Position numbers and translations under genes: made by a program. The notes beneath the pieces were generated by a model. That model had not been told where the DNA came from. It searched no databases and saw nothing but the letters and a program-made list of their open reading frames with translations. 64,000 bases of DNA from Syngnathus acus (lineage: Eukaryota; Chordata; Actinopteri; Syngnathiformes; Syngnathidae), in contig NC_051100.1 of the NCBI RefSeq assembly GCF_901709675.1, positions 10,574,786 through 10,638,785 on the forward strand. The letters are read 5' to 3'. Of the stretch, positions 1 to 11,094 are shown piece after piece (the stretch's first letter is position 1; every line of letters begins with the position of its first letter).

Positions 1-1940
1 CAGTGGGTCTTGAACTTGCAACACTTTTGTGCAATGCTGTTACTGTCGCCCAACTGAATTGTCAAAGATACATTGTAAAGAATTAATCTCAAAGCGCAGG
101 TCATCTTTGAGCTAATGATTTATTAGGAGGGTTTCTCAGTTAAATGTAAGTCTGCGTATGTGACCTTGACCTTTACAATGAAATAAAATGTCAGGATGTT
201 CAAGATTAAATTAATCACTAAAGGTATATTATTGTGCCTCTTCATCTCTCAAGTTGACACACAGACGTTACTGCAGGGACAGTCAATGTTTATCTTATGT
301 ATTCAGATAACTGTGAGGCTCCATGCTGATGTTTGTGTTTTTTTTTATATGCTGCTGTGTATTAAACATAAATACAAGCTCATTAGTGGTTGTGCGCATG
401 TAAATACTTTCTTTTCAAATAACGTGGGTTGGACATGAGCAATGGTGTTTGGTCTGTACATTAATTGTGTGACTGCATTTAATACTGCAATGATCAGTAA
501 AGCTGCCAGAAAGCTGTGCAAGTGAAAATAACACGACCGTAAGCAGGTTTTGTCGATGTGCATATGTCCATTTTTGTATGATTTGCATACTGACTGGAAA
601 AGAACATGACAAATTTTAAACAGAAAACTGATATTACAGTATAATTTGAGCAGTGACTATGCAGTGGAACCACACTTACCCACGGGGTCTGCATTTGCGG
701 ATTTGCATATTCAAAATTATTTTTTCAATACTTTTTATTATTATTTTTTTGTTTAGTTTTATTCCCCAGCTCCTCTTTTCGTAAGAAACGAATACTGAAT
801 GCTTATGAGAATTTTAGGAGGTTAGAAATGAAAGCAAAAAAAAAAAGAGTTCAATGTGCATCTATTATACACAATTTTAATGTTCGCTATTAATGGCCAC
901 TCCCTATTCTCCATAAATCGCAGGTGTTCACTGTAGACTGCTTGTCATGTAAATGTGTGGCCAGTGCAAAACAGTACAAACAATATTTAAAAAAAAAAAA
1001 AAAATTGCGCAAATCGGCGTATTTAAATAATTTATTACTTGTCTATTTTAATTCCGTCTTTACAGAGTTTTTTTTTTTCCCATTATCCACTATTATCCAG
1101 CAAAAATGCCTGTTGTGTGACTGTGTTCTGAGAAATTGCCAACTGCAGCAGCGTATCCATGATTAGGTGCATTTTGGAAAAAAGAATGGAAGCCTCAGGC
1201 AGAGCTTGCACTCAGATAATCACTGTTGAATTTACGGCCCTTTATTAGTCTTCAAAACACACGTGCGCACACACACACACACGCTCAGTCATTGGAGAGA
1301 GGCATCGTTCCACAGGATCAATAATGTCAGACAGCAACTACTTAGCTCAAGGTCAAACAATACTAACAATAGATAAATGATACTTTTCTTTCAGAAGGTA
1401 GCCTGCCAGCAGCTGTGTGTGTATCTTACTTGACAAATATATCGGTACAAAAAAGCAACAATAAACGGAACTATCTAATAAACCCCCTTTACGACGATGT
1501 TTTTATATACGCCAGTGCTGGGTGTTATGGGGATAATTTTATACCCTGATATAGGTAACTTCATGTCCTGATAACAATAAATAACCTCATATAATATGTA
1601 TCTTTAAGATTACATGAAACAAATGCCAATTTTCACAAAAGCTTTGTCCATTTATTTAAATAGAGACGTGACAAGATTTCTCCAACTGACAATGTGTGAA
1701 AATGTGATGTTTGGTTGGAATGACTGCAAAGCACCAGGAATTTTAGAAATCGAATGATGGGTTTCAGAGACAATGAGCTTTTTGTATTTGGGGGAAAGAT
1801 GGCCTTTTCGTGGAATTGTTTTTTGGAAATCTGGCCAAAGGGTACCTTCAAATTTGAGTAAAAAAAAAAGCATCATTTCATTATTTGTCAACATAACTCT
1901 ACAAAAAAAATCACGTACTTAACCGATTTCTTAAAATTAT
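1..1940. other. wdr11 intron 2 (partial), AT-rich, no gene seen
   Basis: AT-rich sequence with poly(A) runs and a short (CA)n tract at about 1262-1283. I looked for wdr11 exon 3 on the minus strand and did not find it. No other coding or RNA feature is evident. Confidence 0.5.
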
Positions 1941-2354
1941 TACCGTATTTTCCGGACTATAAGGCGCACCGGACTATAAGGCGCACCTTCAATGAATGGC
2001 CCATTTTAAAACTTTGTCCTTATATAAGGCGCACCGGACTATAAGGCGCACCATTAATGCAGCATGTTAGATTTTTAATCCAAATCAAATCAGTCGCCAT
2101 TTTATCTTTTTTATTTCAACTTCAGATGCAACAAATTACTTTATAATCACAAAATAATGATCCAGTCTTTTTGATTCATGATTCATAGTCTTCAGCAGGC
2201 CACTTATGATTGATTTCATGACACAATGCTTCGGGCCAGGTTAAATTTAGGAATTTGGTCCATATATAAGGCGCACCGGACTATAAGGCGCACTGTCGGC
2301 TTTTGAGAAAATTTGAGGTTTTTAGGTGCGCCTTATAGTCCGGAAAATACGGTA
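1941..2354. mobile_element. TACCGTA-type MITE, subfamily A, copy 1
   Basis: A 414-bp foldback element. The left end TACCGTATTTTCCGGACTAT is mirrored at the right end by ATAGTCCGGAAAATACGGTA. Inside each end, units of TATAAGGCGCACCGGAC are repeated two or more times. No coding capacity. It lies in wdr11 intron 2. Confidence 0.85.
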
Positions 2355-2446
2355 TTCTTTTTTTAAATGTATTTGCAAACATATGCTTTTACTTTGCAAA
2401 ACAAAGATCAACATTTTTACCTGTTTTCTGAACTGTTATAGACCAA

Positions 2447-2664
2447 GTTCATCTTGTTTTTCCTTTTTAATCACTTCACTGGTTCTGTTATATCAAACAA
2501 ATTATTTTAGGTGCATTACCTGACATGTTTCGACGGGTTCTTCCGCCTTCATCAGACGCGTCACAACCACATCAGTGACACTCTGATGAAGGCGGAAGAA
2601 CCCGCCGAAACATGTCAGGTAATGCACCTAAAATAACTTGTTTGATATAAAAGAACCAGTGAAG
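2447..2664. mobile_element. Foldback retroposon-like element with hammerhead-like core, copy 1
   Basis: Long inverted arms: CACTTCACTGGTTCT near 2472 mirrors AGAACCAGTGAAGTG at ~2651-2666. The arms meet around a short loop at ~2563-2582. The plus strand reads CTGATGA (2583-2589), GGCGG/CCGCC hairpin, then GAAAC (2607-2611), the order of a hammerhead ribozyme core. The minus strand of the other arm has the same order. Perfect 13-bp direct repeats (TGTTATAGACCAA) at 2434-2446 and 2665-2677 flank it, suggesting retrotransposition. Penelope-like relatives are possible but unproven. Confidence 0.55.
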
Positions 2665-3029
2665 TGTTATAGACCAATCCAGTAACAGAATCATAATTCA
2701 TGTTTGGAAAGATTGGAGTGTCACGTTTTCGAGTAAAGGGATAGAAATATAAACTTTTTCAGATTCATTGATAAATCAACAAAATCATCAACAGCTTAAT
2801 CGATTATCAAAATAATCATTAGTCCCGGCTGTATCATAGAATAAGCCCAAGTCAGTTGTTGATAGCTAATGTCACGGTCTTCCTGTTTAAACCTCAGTTT
2901 CATTGGGTTCGTCCATCTCCGTGCAAAATGACCCCATTCTTCAAAAGATTACACAATTACAAGACATAGTGAAAATTTGGCTGAATGACGCGGTTAGTGT
3001 TATTCAATTCATCCACATTAACACTTGAG

Positions 3030-3031
<2 letters not shown>

Positions 3032-3067
<36 letters not shown>

Positions 3068-3100
3068 CTTTATTGATCCCAGGGGAAAATTCAGTGTCCA
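3032..3100. repeat. (GA)n microsatellite with retroposon tail-like motif
   Basis: About 33 bp of (GA)n followed by TACTTTATTGATCCCAGGGG, a motif found next to microsatellites at non-LTR retroposon ends in many teleosts (family recall, not searched). Confidence 0.6.
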
Positions 3101-3316
3101 GCAATATCCATACCCAAGAATTCTTATGAGAGTTTATGAAACATTAACCCAAGATCATGTCCATGATTGTCATTGTCTTCAACCATGCATTACATTGATT
3201 CAACATTCAGAGTATTTTACAGCTTCCATTAAGTTCATACTAACAATCAAAACCAAAGAAAACTACAAGCATATGTATATGCGTGGTTGTAGCCAAGTAA
3301 TTACAGAAGAGCTTAC

Positions 3317-3428
3317 CTTGACCACATTAGCTTTGTGTTTTTCCAACACTTGGATTGTCTGTGATGTCTTTGGATCAATAATGAGGATGCTAGAATGACA
3401 TCCTTGCGCAATCAGCCCCTGCCAGCCC
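3317..3428 (-). CDS. wdr11: wdr11 coding exon 2
   Basis: 112 bp: acceptor ...CATAG, one base completing Trp, then 37 codons ending in Lys before donor AAG|GTAAGC (phase 0). It encodes GWQGLIAQGCHS...VLEKHKANVVK. A fragment of a TACCGTA-type MITE (3520-3577) sits less than 100 bp from the acceptor. Confidence 0.93.
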
Positions 3429-4887
3429 CTATGAAACCGAAAAAGAAGGATGGAGAAGACGGTTGTAGGAACATGCTGTGGAACATTATTTGCTGGTCTA
3501 CGTCCAGTCATATAAAAGCATTTTATGGCTGATGCGACTTGTACTCCGGAGCGACTTATAGTCCGAAAATTACGGTAGTAAATACTTTGATTTGCAGAAT
3601 TTTATGCAGCTATGACGAACTGCCCGTAATAAAGGAGTTGTTTTTTGCTTTGAATAAATCAAGCTTTTGCCGTTTGAAAACTGTATTCTACTACTAGTTG
3701 TACTAAGTTCATTTTGTTTTTACTTGTTAATCACTTCACTGGTTCACTCTGATGAAGGCGGAAGTACAAGCCGAAACATGTCAGGTAATGCAACCTAAAA
3801 TATTTTGTTTGAGATAAAAGAACCAGTGAAGTGTATTCTACTACATTCCAATGACAATTTGAAAACTGTTCAGCCATAGCTGCAAACACTGAAAATGAAG
3901 TGAATCAGATTTGAGCGCAGAAAATGTGATTGGGAAATCCCTAACTTTTATCAAGAAATGGCAATTTTGCTACTTACGTACATATTTACATAGTTAGTCC
4001 ATACAGCATTTTTTTTTTTACAATTTAGTGACCAATAATAAAAGGGAGTGATGCCACGTGATTCATTGTGACGTAATGCATGTAAGAAAATCCATAAATG
4101 CGTAAGAAGTGCATATGGTCGCCGATTTTTGTACATTCAAAATGAAGTTGAGCAGCAAATTTGTTTAGCTTACTTTTTCAAGCAATATTGTAATAATGCT
4201 GAAAACCATGATCATCATGAAAACCCATTATAGCAATAGGAAATGTTCATAGTTTTATTCCTTTGGCCACTGATTACAGTACTATTTATCACAGCCTCAT
4301 TTATGGGAGTGTGTACTGAAAAAAAAGTTAAATAGCCGATGTATTTGTTTAAAATTGAATTGTAAATTTATATTTCTCACATTTCCTTCCTTTACCAAAA
4401 AAAAAAAAAAGGGCGCTGATAGTAATAGTATTGGTGCAGCATTTGCATTTAGACCAGCACAATGAATGACATATTTTATGATCAGAATAAAAACGTTTTG
4501 TTTGCTACACACACGTCTCTTGTTACATTTCCAAACAAGGACAAGGATTCACAAATCCAGCAGGCCCAGTAAAATGCCCATCACATGACACGAGATGTCT
4601 TCGTTACGTGCATTTTTTCAACATCTTGTCAAATACAAAAAGGTCAACAGCTAATATTGCGTGCATTTTACTACACTAAGGGAACCGATTAAGAAAAAAA
4701 AGTACCAATTCCCGAGACCAACGCGATTTGCAAAAAAAAAAAATGTAAACACACTGTCATTTCTGATCAATGCATGCTAAGAGAACAGCAGCAGTACTCA
4801 CCAATCAACAGCAGTTTTATTCTGCAAATTTAGAGTGCCAGTTAACGTCCGAGCCGCGAGTTTGATGTTGACAGTGTACGGAATCAT
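3317..4887 (-). CDS. wdr11: wdr11 (WD repeat domain 11), 5' part: coding exons 1-2 and intron 1
   Basis: The first 66 residues of WDR11 are encoded here; the remaining ~1,150 residues lie beyond the left edge. Seen: two exons with GT-AG boundaries and matching phase (exon 1 ends two bases into a Trp codon, exon 2 supplies the third). They read MIPYTVNIKLAARTLTGTLN at the start, then GWQGLIAQGCHS and VLEKHKANVVK, which match the vertebrate WDR11 N-terminus as I remember it. The segment is the run-in to the first beta-propeller. Family knowledge: WDR11 is a ~1,220-residue protein with two beta-propellers. It works with FAM91A1 and C17orf75 in tethering AP-1-derived vesicles at the trans-Golgi and is linked to ciliogenesis and Hedgehog signalling. 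Exon 3 was not found in 1-3316. The stop and polyA site are outside. No breaks are seen. Confidence 0.93.
3520..3577. mobile_element. TACCGTA-type MITE, subfamily B, right-end fragment
   Basis: Only the right terminus remains: GCGACTTATAGTCCGAAAAT followed by TACGGTA. It lies in wdr11 intron 1, just upstream of the exon 2 acceptor. Confidence 0.7.
3695..3831. mobile_element. Retroposon-like element with hammerhead-like core, copy 2
   Basis: Same family as the element at 2447-2664 but lacking the left arm. It has CTGATGA at ~3748, a degraded GGC/GCC stem and GAAAC, and the terminal pair CACTTCACTGGTTC / GAACCAGTGAAGTG. Perfect 13-bp direct repeats (TGTATTCTACTAC) at 3682-3694 and 3832-3844 flank it and differ from those of copy 1, so this was an independent insertion. 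Confidence 0.55.
3845..4801. other. wdr11 intron 1 remainder, no feature seen
   Basis: AT-rich intronic sequence with several poly(A)/poly(T) runs. No exon, RNA gene or recognisable transposon. Confidence 0.5.
4802..4887 (-). CDS. wdr11: wdr11 coding exon 1
   Basis: 86 bp: ATG at 4887-4885, 28 codons, then two bases of a Trp codon before the donor G|GTGAGT. The start is chosen because the peptide MIPYTVNIK aligns with the known WDR11 start (MLPYTVNFK in human). The 5' UTR would extend upward from 4888. Confidence 0.93.
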
Positions 4888-5100
4888 AATTATCGATCAC
4901 TGCGTGCACGTCATTCAAGTTGGCTGGGCGAAAGCTGTGACTGTTGACGAGCTTCCTGGCTCGGATATGTTTTGGACGATGGCAGGAAGTAGACGTGTGT
5001 TATTGAAAACGGAGTCGTGCGGGAGCAAAAGCCACCTTCGCCAACGTTCCTCACGTGGACTTGAAACTGAATTGGGTTTCTGGAGCTGAAAAATCTCATA
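4888..5100 (-). promoter_or_regulatory. Probable wdr11 5' UTR / core promoter region
   Basis: Sequence immediately upstream of the wdr11 ATG. It has more CpG than its surroundings and no TATA box. It contains CAGGAAGT at 4983-4990 (ACTTCCTG on the gene strand, an ETS-type core common in housekeeping promoters) and a TGCACGTCA-like motif near 4903-4912. The role is inferred from position; the transcription start is not visible from sequence. Confidence 0.4.
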
Positions 5101-5202
5101 GCAAGGCAAGATGAAAAGAAAGGAATTAGTGAGGACTATCCAGGGTAATGCATCACTGCATGACATACCAAGGATACGTTGCAAATGGGGAAGTGCGCCC
5201 TA

Positions 5203-5245
5203 CAATTATTATTATTATTATTATTATTATTAGTATTAGTATTAA
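5203..5245. repeat. (ATT)n microsatellite
   Basis: About 40 bp of ATT repeats with two ATT-AGT interruptions at the end. The rest of 5100-5800 shows no recognisable feature. Confidence 0.85.
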
Positions 5246-5808
5246 ATATTTTCATTAATTCATTCATTAATTAATTTATTCCACAAATGTATTTCTATTT
5301 GTGGTATATAATCTTTCAGTAAAGGATGTGAGGATGTTGATGAAAAAAATGTCTAAAGCATACCTCTTTTGTTTTTACTTATTTGTTGGAGGGAACATCA
5401 TACCCCTGCATATGTGATGTCATCACAACTGTTGCCATACACATTTGTATGATAAACAAGTTAAGCGATCATGTGTTTGATGTTGCTCTAAAAAGAGATA
5501 TAATGACAAATGCTGAACGACTCCCACTATGTCTCTATGCTCTCATCTCTGCCATTGCTGCCTGCTATCATCTTGATCTTTATGTGAGATGAATTCCCCC
5601 AGCAAACACACAGCAGGAAGAATAAACTAGGCAGAGGCAGTGAGGCCGGAGGATTCGAACAGATTGCTAGAAAAGCACAGCAAATTCAGGCTGCATGATA
5701 CTGGAAAAACATACAATATGCGATATGGGTATTGAAATTACATTTTTATTTTCTAATGAAATACTTAATTTTTTCAGAAGGCAAAATGATTAAGCTCAAT
5801 GTCTAAAT

Positions 5809-6139
5809 CAGTGGTTCTTAACCTGGGTTCGATCGAACCCTAGGGATTCGGTGAGTTGGTCTCAGGGGTTCTACAAAGCCTCCACTGAGGAGGTCCAAAC
5901 AAACCTGATTTATTGTGTAAATTCTGATTTGCCAGTATGTAATTTGTTGTGAGTTCATGCATTGTGTTGGTTTTGTTCTTTAAACAAGGCTATGTTCATG
6001 CACGGCTCATTTTGTGCACCAGTAAAAAACATCGATGTCTTCAATTAAAAAAATAAAAAATGTCACTAACGAGGTGTTCGGCGAGTGCGCATATGAAACT
6101 GGTGGGGTTTGGTACTTCCATCAAGGTTAAGAACCACTG
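5809..6139. mobile_element. hAT-type MITE with CAGTGGTTCTTAACC ends
   Basis: A 331-bp element with terminal inverted repeats CAGTGGTTCTTAACCT and AGGTTAAGAACCACTG. Flanked by a perfect 8-bp target duplication GTCTAAAT (5801-5808 and 6140-6147), the length typical of hAT transposons. No coding capacity. Confidence 0.85.
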
Positions 6140-6190
6140 GTCTAAATAATTGTAATCACCCCAAATAATGTTCTATTATTATCTACTATT

Positions 6191-6517
6191 GAAGGCTGTC
6201 AAACTCATTTTTTTCATGGGCCGCATTGTAGTCATAGCTTCTTTCGGAGGGCCATTATGACTGTCAACCCAAATAAATGTACGAGCACCTCATATTATAT
6301 ACAGTAAAAGCTACAAAACAAACTGACAAATAACTCATTTTCAAATCAGACGAGTAAAAACTGGTCAAATATTAAAAAAAAAATGATATTAAAAGTGAAG
6401 ACAATTTGCAATTCTAGTAATGACACATGAATTTGATGCACAATTTGTCTTTGCGGTCCACATAAAATGATGTGGCGGGTCGTATCTGGCCCCCGGGCCT
6501 TGAGTTTGACACCTGTG
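6191..6517 (-). mobile_element. hAT MITE (GTGTCAAACTC family), copy 1, inverted
   Basis: About 327 bp. Ends are a degraded GCTGTCAAACTCAT and TGAGTTTGACACCTGTG. The interior matches the copies at 8113, 22862, 32669, 34227 and 47295. Orientation is opposite to the 8113 copy. Target duplication not clear. Confidence 0.8.
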
Positions 6518-8112
6518 TTAGATGACAATGTACATTTAAGTTTGCGTCTGACCGCTCAAATTCAGATAACGTTATGGCATTTCTTTGCGATACGCATGCC
6601 GACTTGCATGGGACAAATTGCGACACTGACATTTTTCAATTTTTTGTGCAGCCCTAAGGCAAGTTCCGGCTACCTCAGTTTTTGCGCAGAAAATGGTTTT
6701 GCATATCCACATGGATCGTCACATTTGGAAAATTTTAGCAGCTCTATTCAACATTTCAAACAATCTAATGTTATGTTACTGGGGTGGATGTCAGGATGAA
6801 TCATGGTAAGCTTGGGTTGCTTTTATCACCAAGGCAATTATTGAGCATCTGCCACATCAAAGTCATTATTAAAGCAGCCTATGAGTTGTGAAGTAAAGGA
6901 ATTGTCTTCTTTGTAGTCGACACCATTGGTCCCATTCCATCTGTGTGACTATGAAAGTAAATCTAAATTGCTAGTTTGTAACAGTAAAATGACTCATTAA
7001 GTGCCCACACTGACTAATAACGTCATGGTGGGGAAGTGATGCATGATGGGAAAATCTTATTTAGCATAGATGTGTTAGAATTAATAATGAGATTGCGAAC
7101 GTATGCCGTTTTAAATTAGTAAGGAAGCCCTAAATAGTGCTCTTATACAAACAAGAATGATAATTGCTGCGTCCATGCATAATTTATTACACGTTCCAAG
7201 AAACATTGATCTGAAATGACCCATCCACTAAAATCAACTTACACCAATAGAGCGTAAATGAAGCCCGAGCATTTGTATAATATGTCAAGAAAGGCATAAA
7301 AGAATCCAAAAGACATCCACTCTTTAAAAGAGAGATCAAATTGTAACAATGACTATTGCCTTCTAAAGCTGTGGAATTCTTTTGAGGTGCTTTCTTTTTA
7401 TCACCACAATAAAAACAAATTGTGGTGTAATTGCATGTTTTTCAAGCTCAAGAAAAGACTGGCAATTAGTGTCATCGAAAATAGTCATTATTTTTGTCTC
7501 AAACACTGAAGTAGTTTTAGAATCATTAATACAACAAGCATTTGGGAGTAAACAAGATAAAGGTGAGTAAGGAAACTGCCTCATAATTTGAACACTGCAG
7601 TGCCACCTCTTTTGGTAATTGCAGCCATATCTCTTAAATTTTCTTTTCGTGACACTAACACTGGTTTATCTCATCCAATTCCATCACATCTCATATAATT
7701 AACGTGCAAAACAGAGCTTCTCAAGCATTATTAATATTGTCGATTGATCTTTGACTCGCATGACTTCATATCAACTCATTTTCACTTAAATGCACAGTAA
7801 AGCAAAAGTTAATCCATTAAGTCCAGAAGCATTATTTCCAAGCCAAATAGACATTATGATGGTAGGGAGTGAAGTCCTCAAGATGCAGAAAAAGTTCAAT
7901 TTTTGACAGCTGCATTGCAGGAAGAAAGAAGCCACAGAAAGCTGAGAGGCTCATTATCACGACTTCCCAACGACACAGGCAGAAACTGCCTTGACCCCAT
8001 TCCACATGTCTTCCAATAAAACTATTCTATAGCTCAGTCTGTGCTTATGACATTTTTAGTTTCATTGATCCGGATATTGCGAAACAGTGACACATCATGG
8101 CAAGCCATACAC
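6518..8112. other. Intergenic, no feature seen
   Basis: AT-rich unique-looking sequence. Short ORFs here lack homology that I recognise, splice context or codon bias. Confidence 0.4.
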
Positions 8113-8433
8113 CACAGGTGTCAAACTCAAGGCCCGGGGGCCAGATACGGCCCGCCACATCATTTTATGTGGCCCGCGAAGACAAATTGTGCATCAAATT
8201 CGTGTGTCATTACTAGAATTGCAAATTGTCTTCACTTTTAAGAATATCTTTTTTTTTTAATATTTGACCAGTTTTTACTCGTCTGATTTGAAAACGAGTT
8301 ATTTGTTTTGTAGCTTTTACTGTATATAATATGAGGTGCTCATACATTTATTTGGGTTGACAGTCATAATGGCCCTCCGAGAGAAGCTATGACTACAATG
8401 TAGCCCGTCAAAGAAATGAGTTTGACACCCCTG
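8113..8433 (+). mobile_element. hAT MITE (GTGTCAAACTC family), copy 2
   Basis: 321 bp from CACAGGTGTCAAACTCA to TGAGTTTGACACCCCTG. Flanked by near-identical 8-bp repeats CCATACAC (8105-8112) and CCGTACAC (8434-8441), as expected for hAT insertion. Confidence 0.87.
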
Positions 8434-9419
8434 CCGTACACTATTTGTCTATTAAACACATTACAGTTTCAATTAAATGACTGCCTTACCCTGCAAAATA
8501 CGACAAATTAACTGATGGCTGTCTGAGTGAACTTCTTTTGAAATGTACGATTCTTTCTGAAGTTCTCTTGTGCCAGTCAAGCAGTACATACCCTCTTAAT
8601 TATAAATTGAGAGTGTCAATGGTAATTATCCCTACAAAGTCCACAACTGTAGCAGATTCGATGTACTACATTAAGCGGTACAATTGTAACTAATGAAGGG
8701 CAATATTAAACACGACAAAGTCGTTTCACAGTGACACTCATCAAGTGATCACATATCATGACTTGATACACTGAAGGTCATGTGTCCTACAGGCATAGAA
8801 AACATCTACTGTGCTTTTCTAACAATAAAGTAGCACTAACAGAACACAAGCATGTGATATTGACATGAAGAATGATTGGCTTCAAAACCCATCACTGACA
8901 GGGAGGTCATCTGGCACATGGGAAGAAGGATTATATCATTTGTTGTGACTATAGTTAGATGGTTTACATGCTGGGATTTCATCCATGTCTAACTATCACA
9001 GGTATATCCGTATTTTCGTTCCTGGCAAATAGGGATCAATGCTTACGCTGAAATGAGGACAACAGAAGACGTCTGAGTGTTTGTGTTGATGGGTAATCAA
9101 TTATCCAGCTTGTTTGGCCAAAAGGGGTGGATTGGGATGTCAAATGAAGAGATTTGAGAATGACAGGAAATATTTACAACACAGTGGATATAAAGACAAA
9201 ATAAGATAATGTTCCATGAATCCCAGCATGCTCTTCTCTCTGAAAATTGAAAAGCACACTACAGGTGATGACAACATGATTAAACTATCCACCCTAATGA
9301 TTTTATTTCCAATTTAGACCTCCCAATGAGTTTTCTAAATGCACTGGGAATTTTGAACAATCGAGCATAGCCTTCTATTCTTTGTTTCCCGTCATCCTGA
9401 AGATGTGTAGTCAAAAATG
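8434..9419. other. Intergenic, no feature seen
   Basis: No repeat or coding signal recognised. Confidence 0.4.
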
Positions 9420-9482
9420 TATGTATGGATGGATAGATGGGTGGATAGATGGATGGATGGATGGATAGATGGACGGATGGAT
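9420..9482. repeat. (GGAT)n/(GATA)n imperfect microsatellite
   Basis: About 60 bp of ATGGATGG-type tetranucleotides with GATA and GACG variants, directly followed by a MITE. Confidence 0.85.
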
Positions 9483-9496
9483 CATTTTAAAAGGCT

Positions 9497-9742
9497 TTCC
9501 GTATTTTCCGCACTATAAGGCGCACCTAAAAACCTCCAATTTTCTCAAAAGCCGACAGTGCGCCTTACAATCAGGTGCGCCTTATATATGGACCAATATT
9601 GAGCCACTACAGTAGAAGTGTCCAAAGTCCGGCCCGCGGGTTAAATGTATATATCTTATATATGGACAAAGTTTTAAAATGGGCCATTCATTGAAGGTGC
9701 GCCTTATAATCCGGTGCGCCTTATCGTGCGGAAAATACGGTA
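9497..9742. mobile_element. TACCGTA-type MITE, subfamily A, composite with hAT fragment
   Basis: Ends read CCGTATTTTCCGCACTATAA and TTATCGTGCGGAAAATACGG. The interior carries a fragment reading TGTCCAAAGTCCGGCCCGCG, which looks like a piece of a hAT terminus. The same composite structure occurs at 45481-45774. Confidence 0.8.
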
Positions 9743-10922
9743 ATTCAAAATGGATGTAATGGAGTGACCTGTCAGGGCATCATTCCAATTCTTGGAGTAT
9801 TTGGATGAAAATCTCTCACAAACATTATAAACACTTGGGAAATGTCCCTGTATGCGGTTCAATACTTAAAAAACCCACAGCAACAAAATAGTAAGCCCTA
9901 CACAGTGGAAATTGCAGTTTTGCACTCAAATTGCAGGACACACACATCTGCCAGCAAACATTCCATCAACATGATTGGAATATGGGTTTTTGCCCTCTAT
10001 GGTGAGTAGTTAATTACCTCTTACCTTTTAAAAACATCTCAGATGGGATTTAGAAGAGCAATGTTGTGGGATGTAGAGCCTTGATGTAAAACCCCATAAT
10101 GAGGGCAGCTAGTTCATACCATCTACTTCAATTACTTCCCATATGACAAGGTAGTAAATAGGTGTTGACAGAATTAAGGCACCAATTTTTGTTTGTCATG
10201 ACAACATGATGGGTGTTATTAGAATTAAGTAGTAGTTGTGCAAAATAGGCTGTTTCAGAACACAAAACATTTCTTTCTCTTTTTAGAACTCTAAATGTTT
10301 ACTCCAAGGTCTTTCTTTCGATTTGTTCGATAAATTTCATGGTACAAAAGTAGACAATAGTTAAAAGAAATTATGGATGCTTGGATTTGCAAAAAAAAGG
10401 TGATTGTGTGAGAGCAGATTTGAATCTAGAGCGGGCAAAGATTGTCAGAAGAAATTAACACAAGCATATTGCATTATTCTTCCACTGAAGGGATGCTGCA
10501 GGTAGAAGCCATTATGTTGCCCTAAATGATGTTAAAAGGGCCTTTTTGTGTGAATAATTCATTATAAACCACTGCCATTCAAAAAACTTTGCACATTTAA
10601 ATACCTCAAATGAATAATTGCGATGCTAAGGCACATGATTTTCAGATGGCTGCTGTTTAAATATGCATGATGGGTGATAAAGAGAATAAAGCATTGATAA
10701 AGGCAATTTCCTTTTTGCATGCAAACTAGTGCATGCCCGTTAATGTTTGGAAATATAATTTATAGAAAACAACACTTTGCGGCAGATGTAGTGGAACAAC
10801 TTGTGGAGTAGGTAGCCACAGTCCTCAAGAGGTACTTCAAACAAAAGAAGCAATCATGCGTAAAATATGAAATCTCATTTTGATGGACTGCAATCTGTAA
10901 TTATGCAAATAAACCTGTGTAT
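9743..10922. other. Intergenic, no gene; possible conserved non-coding block near 10540-10740
   Basis: No coding or repeat signal. The stretch 10540-10740 has homeodomain/octamer-like ATGCATGA, TAATT and ATTTGCAT-like words with little simple repeat, which is why it is noted as a candidate element. Conservation cannot be tested here. Confidence 0.25.
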
Positions 10923-11094
10923 TACCGTAATTTTCGGACTATAAGTCGCACCGGAGTATAAGTCGCACCAGCCATAAAATGCCCAAAAAAGTGAAAAAAA
11001 TCATATATATGTATATAAGTCGCTCCTGAGTATAAGTCGCCCCCCCACCCAAACTATGAAAAAAACCGCGACTTATAGTCCGAAAATTACGGTA
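10923..11094. mobile_element. TACCGTA-type MITE, subfamily B, copy 1
   Basis: 172 bp from TACCGTAATTTTCGGACTAT to ATAGTCCGAAAATTACGGTA. The interior has GTATAAGTCGC units and a C-rich stretch. An almost identical 173-bp copy in opposite orientation lies at 22674-22846. Confidence 0.85.

Noticed and set aside
1-3316. Search for wdr11 exon 3
   Set aside because: No minus-strand segment with the expected continuation or splice borders was found; the exon must lie beyond the left edge.
2985-3398. 137-residue plus-strand ORF across the (GA)n tract
   Set aside because: It reads through a microsatellite (alternating Glu/Arg) and then antisense through wdr11 exon 2; no independent support.
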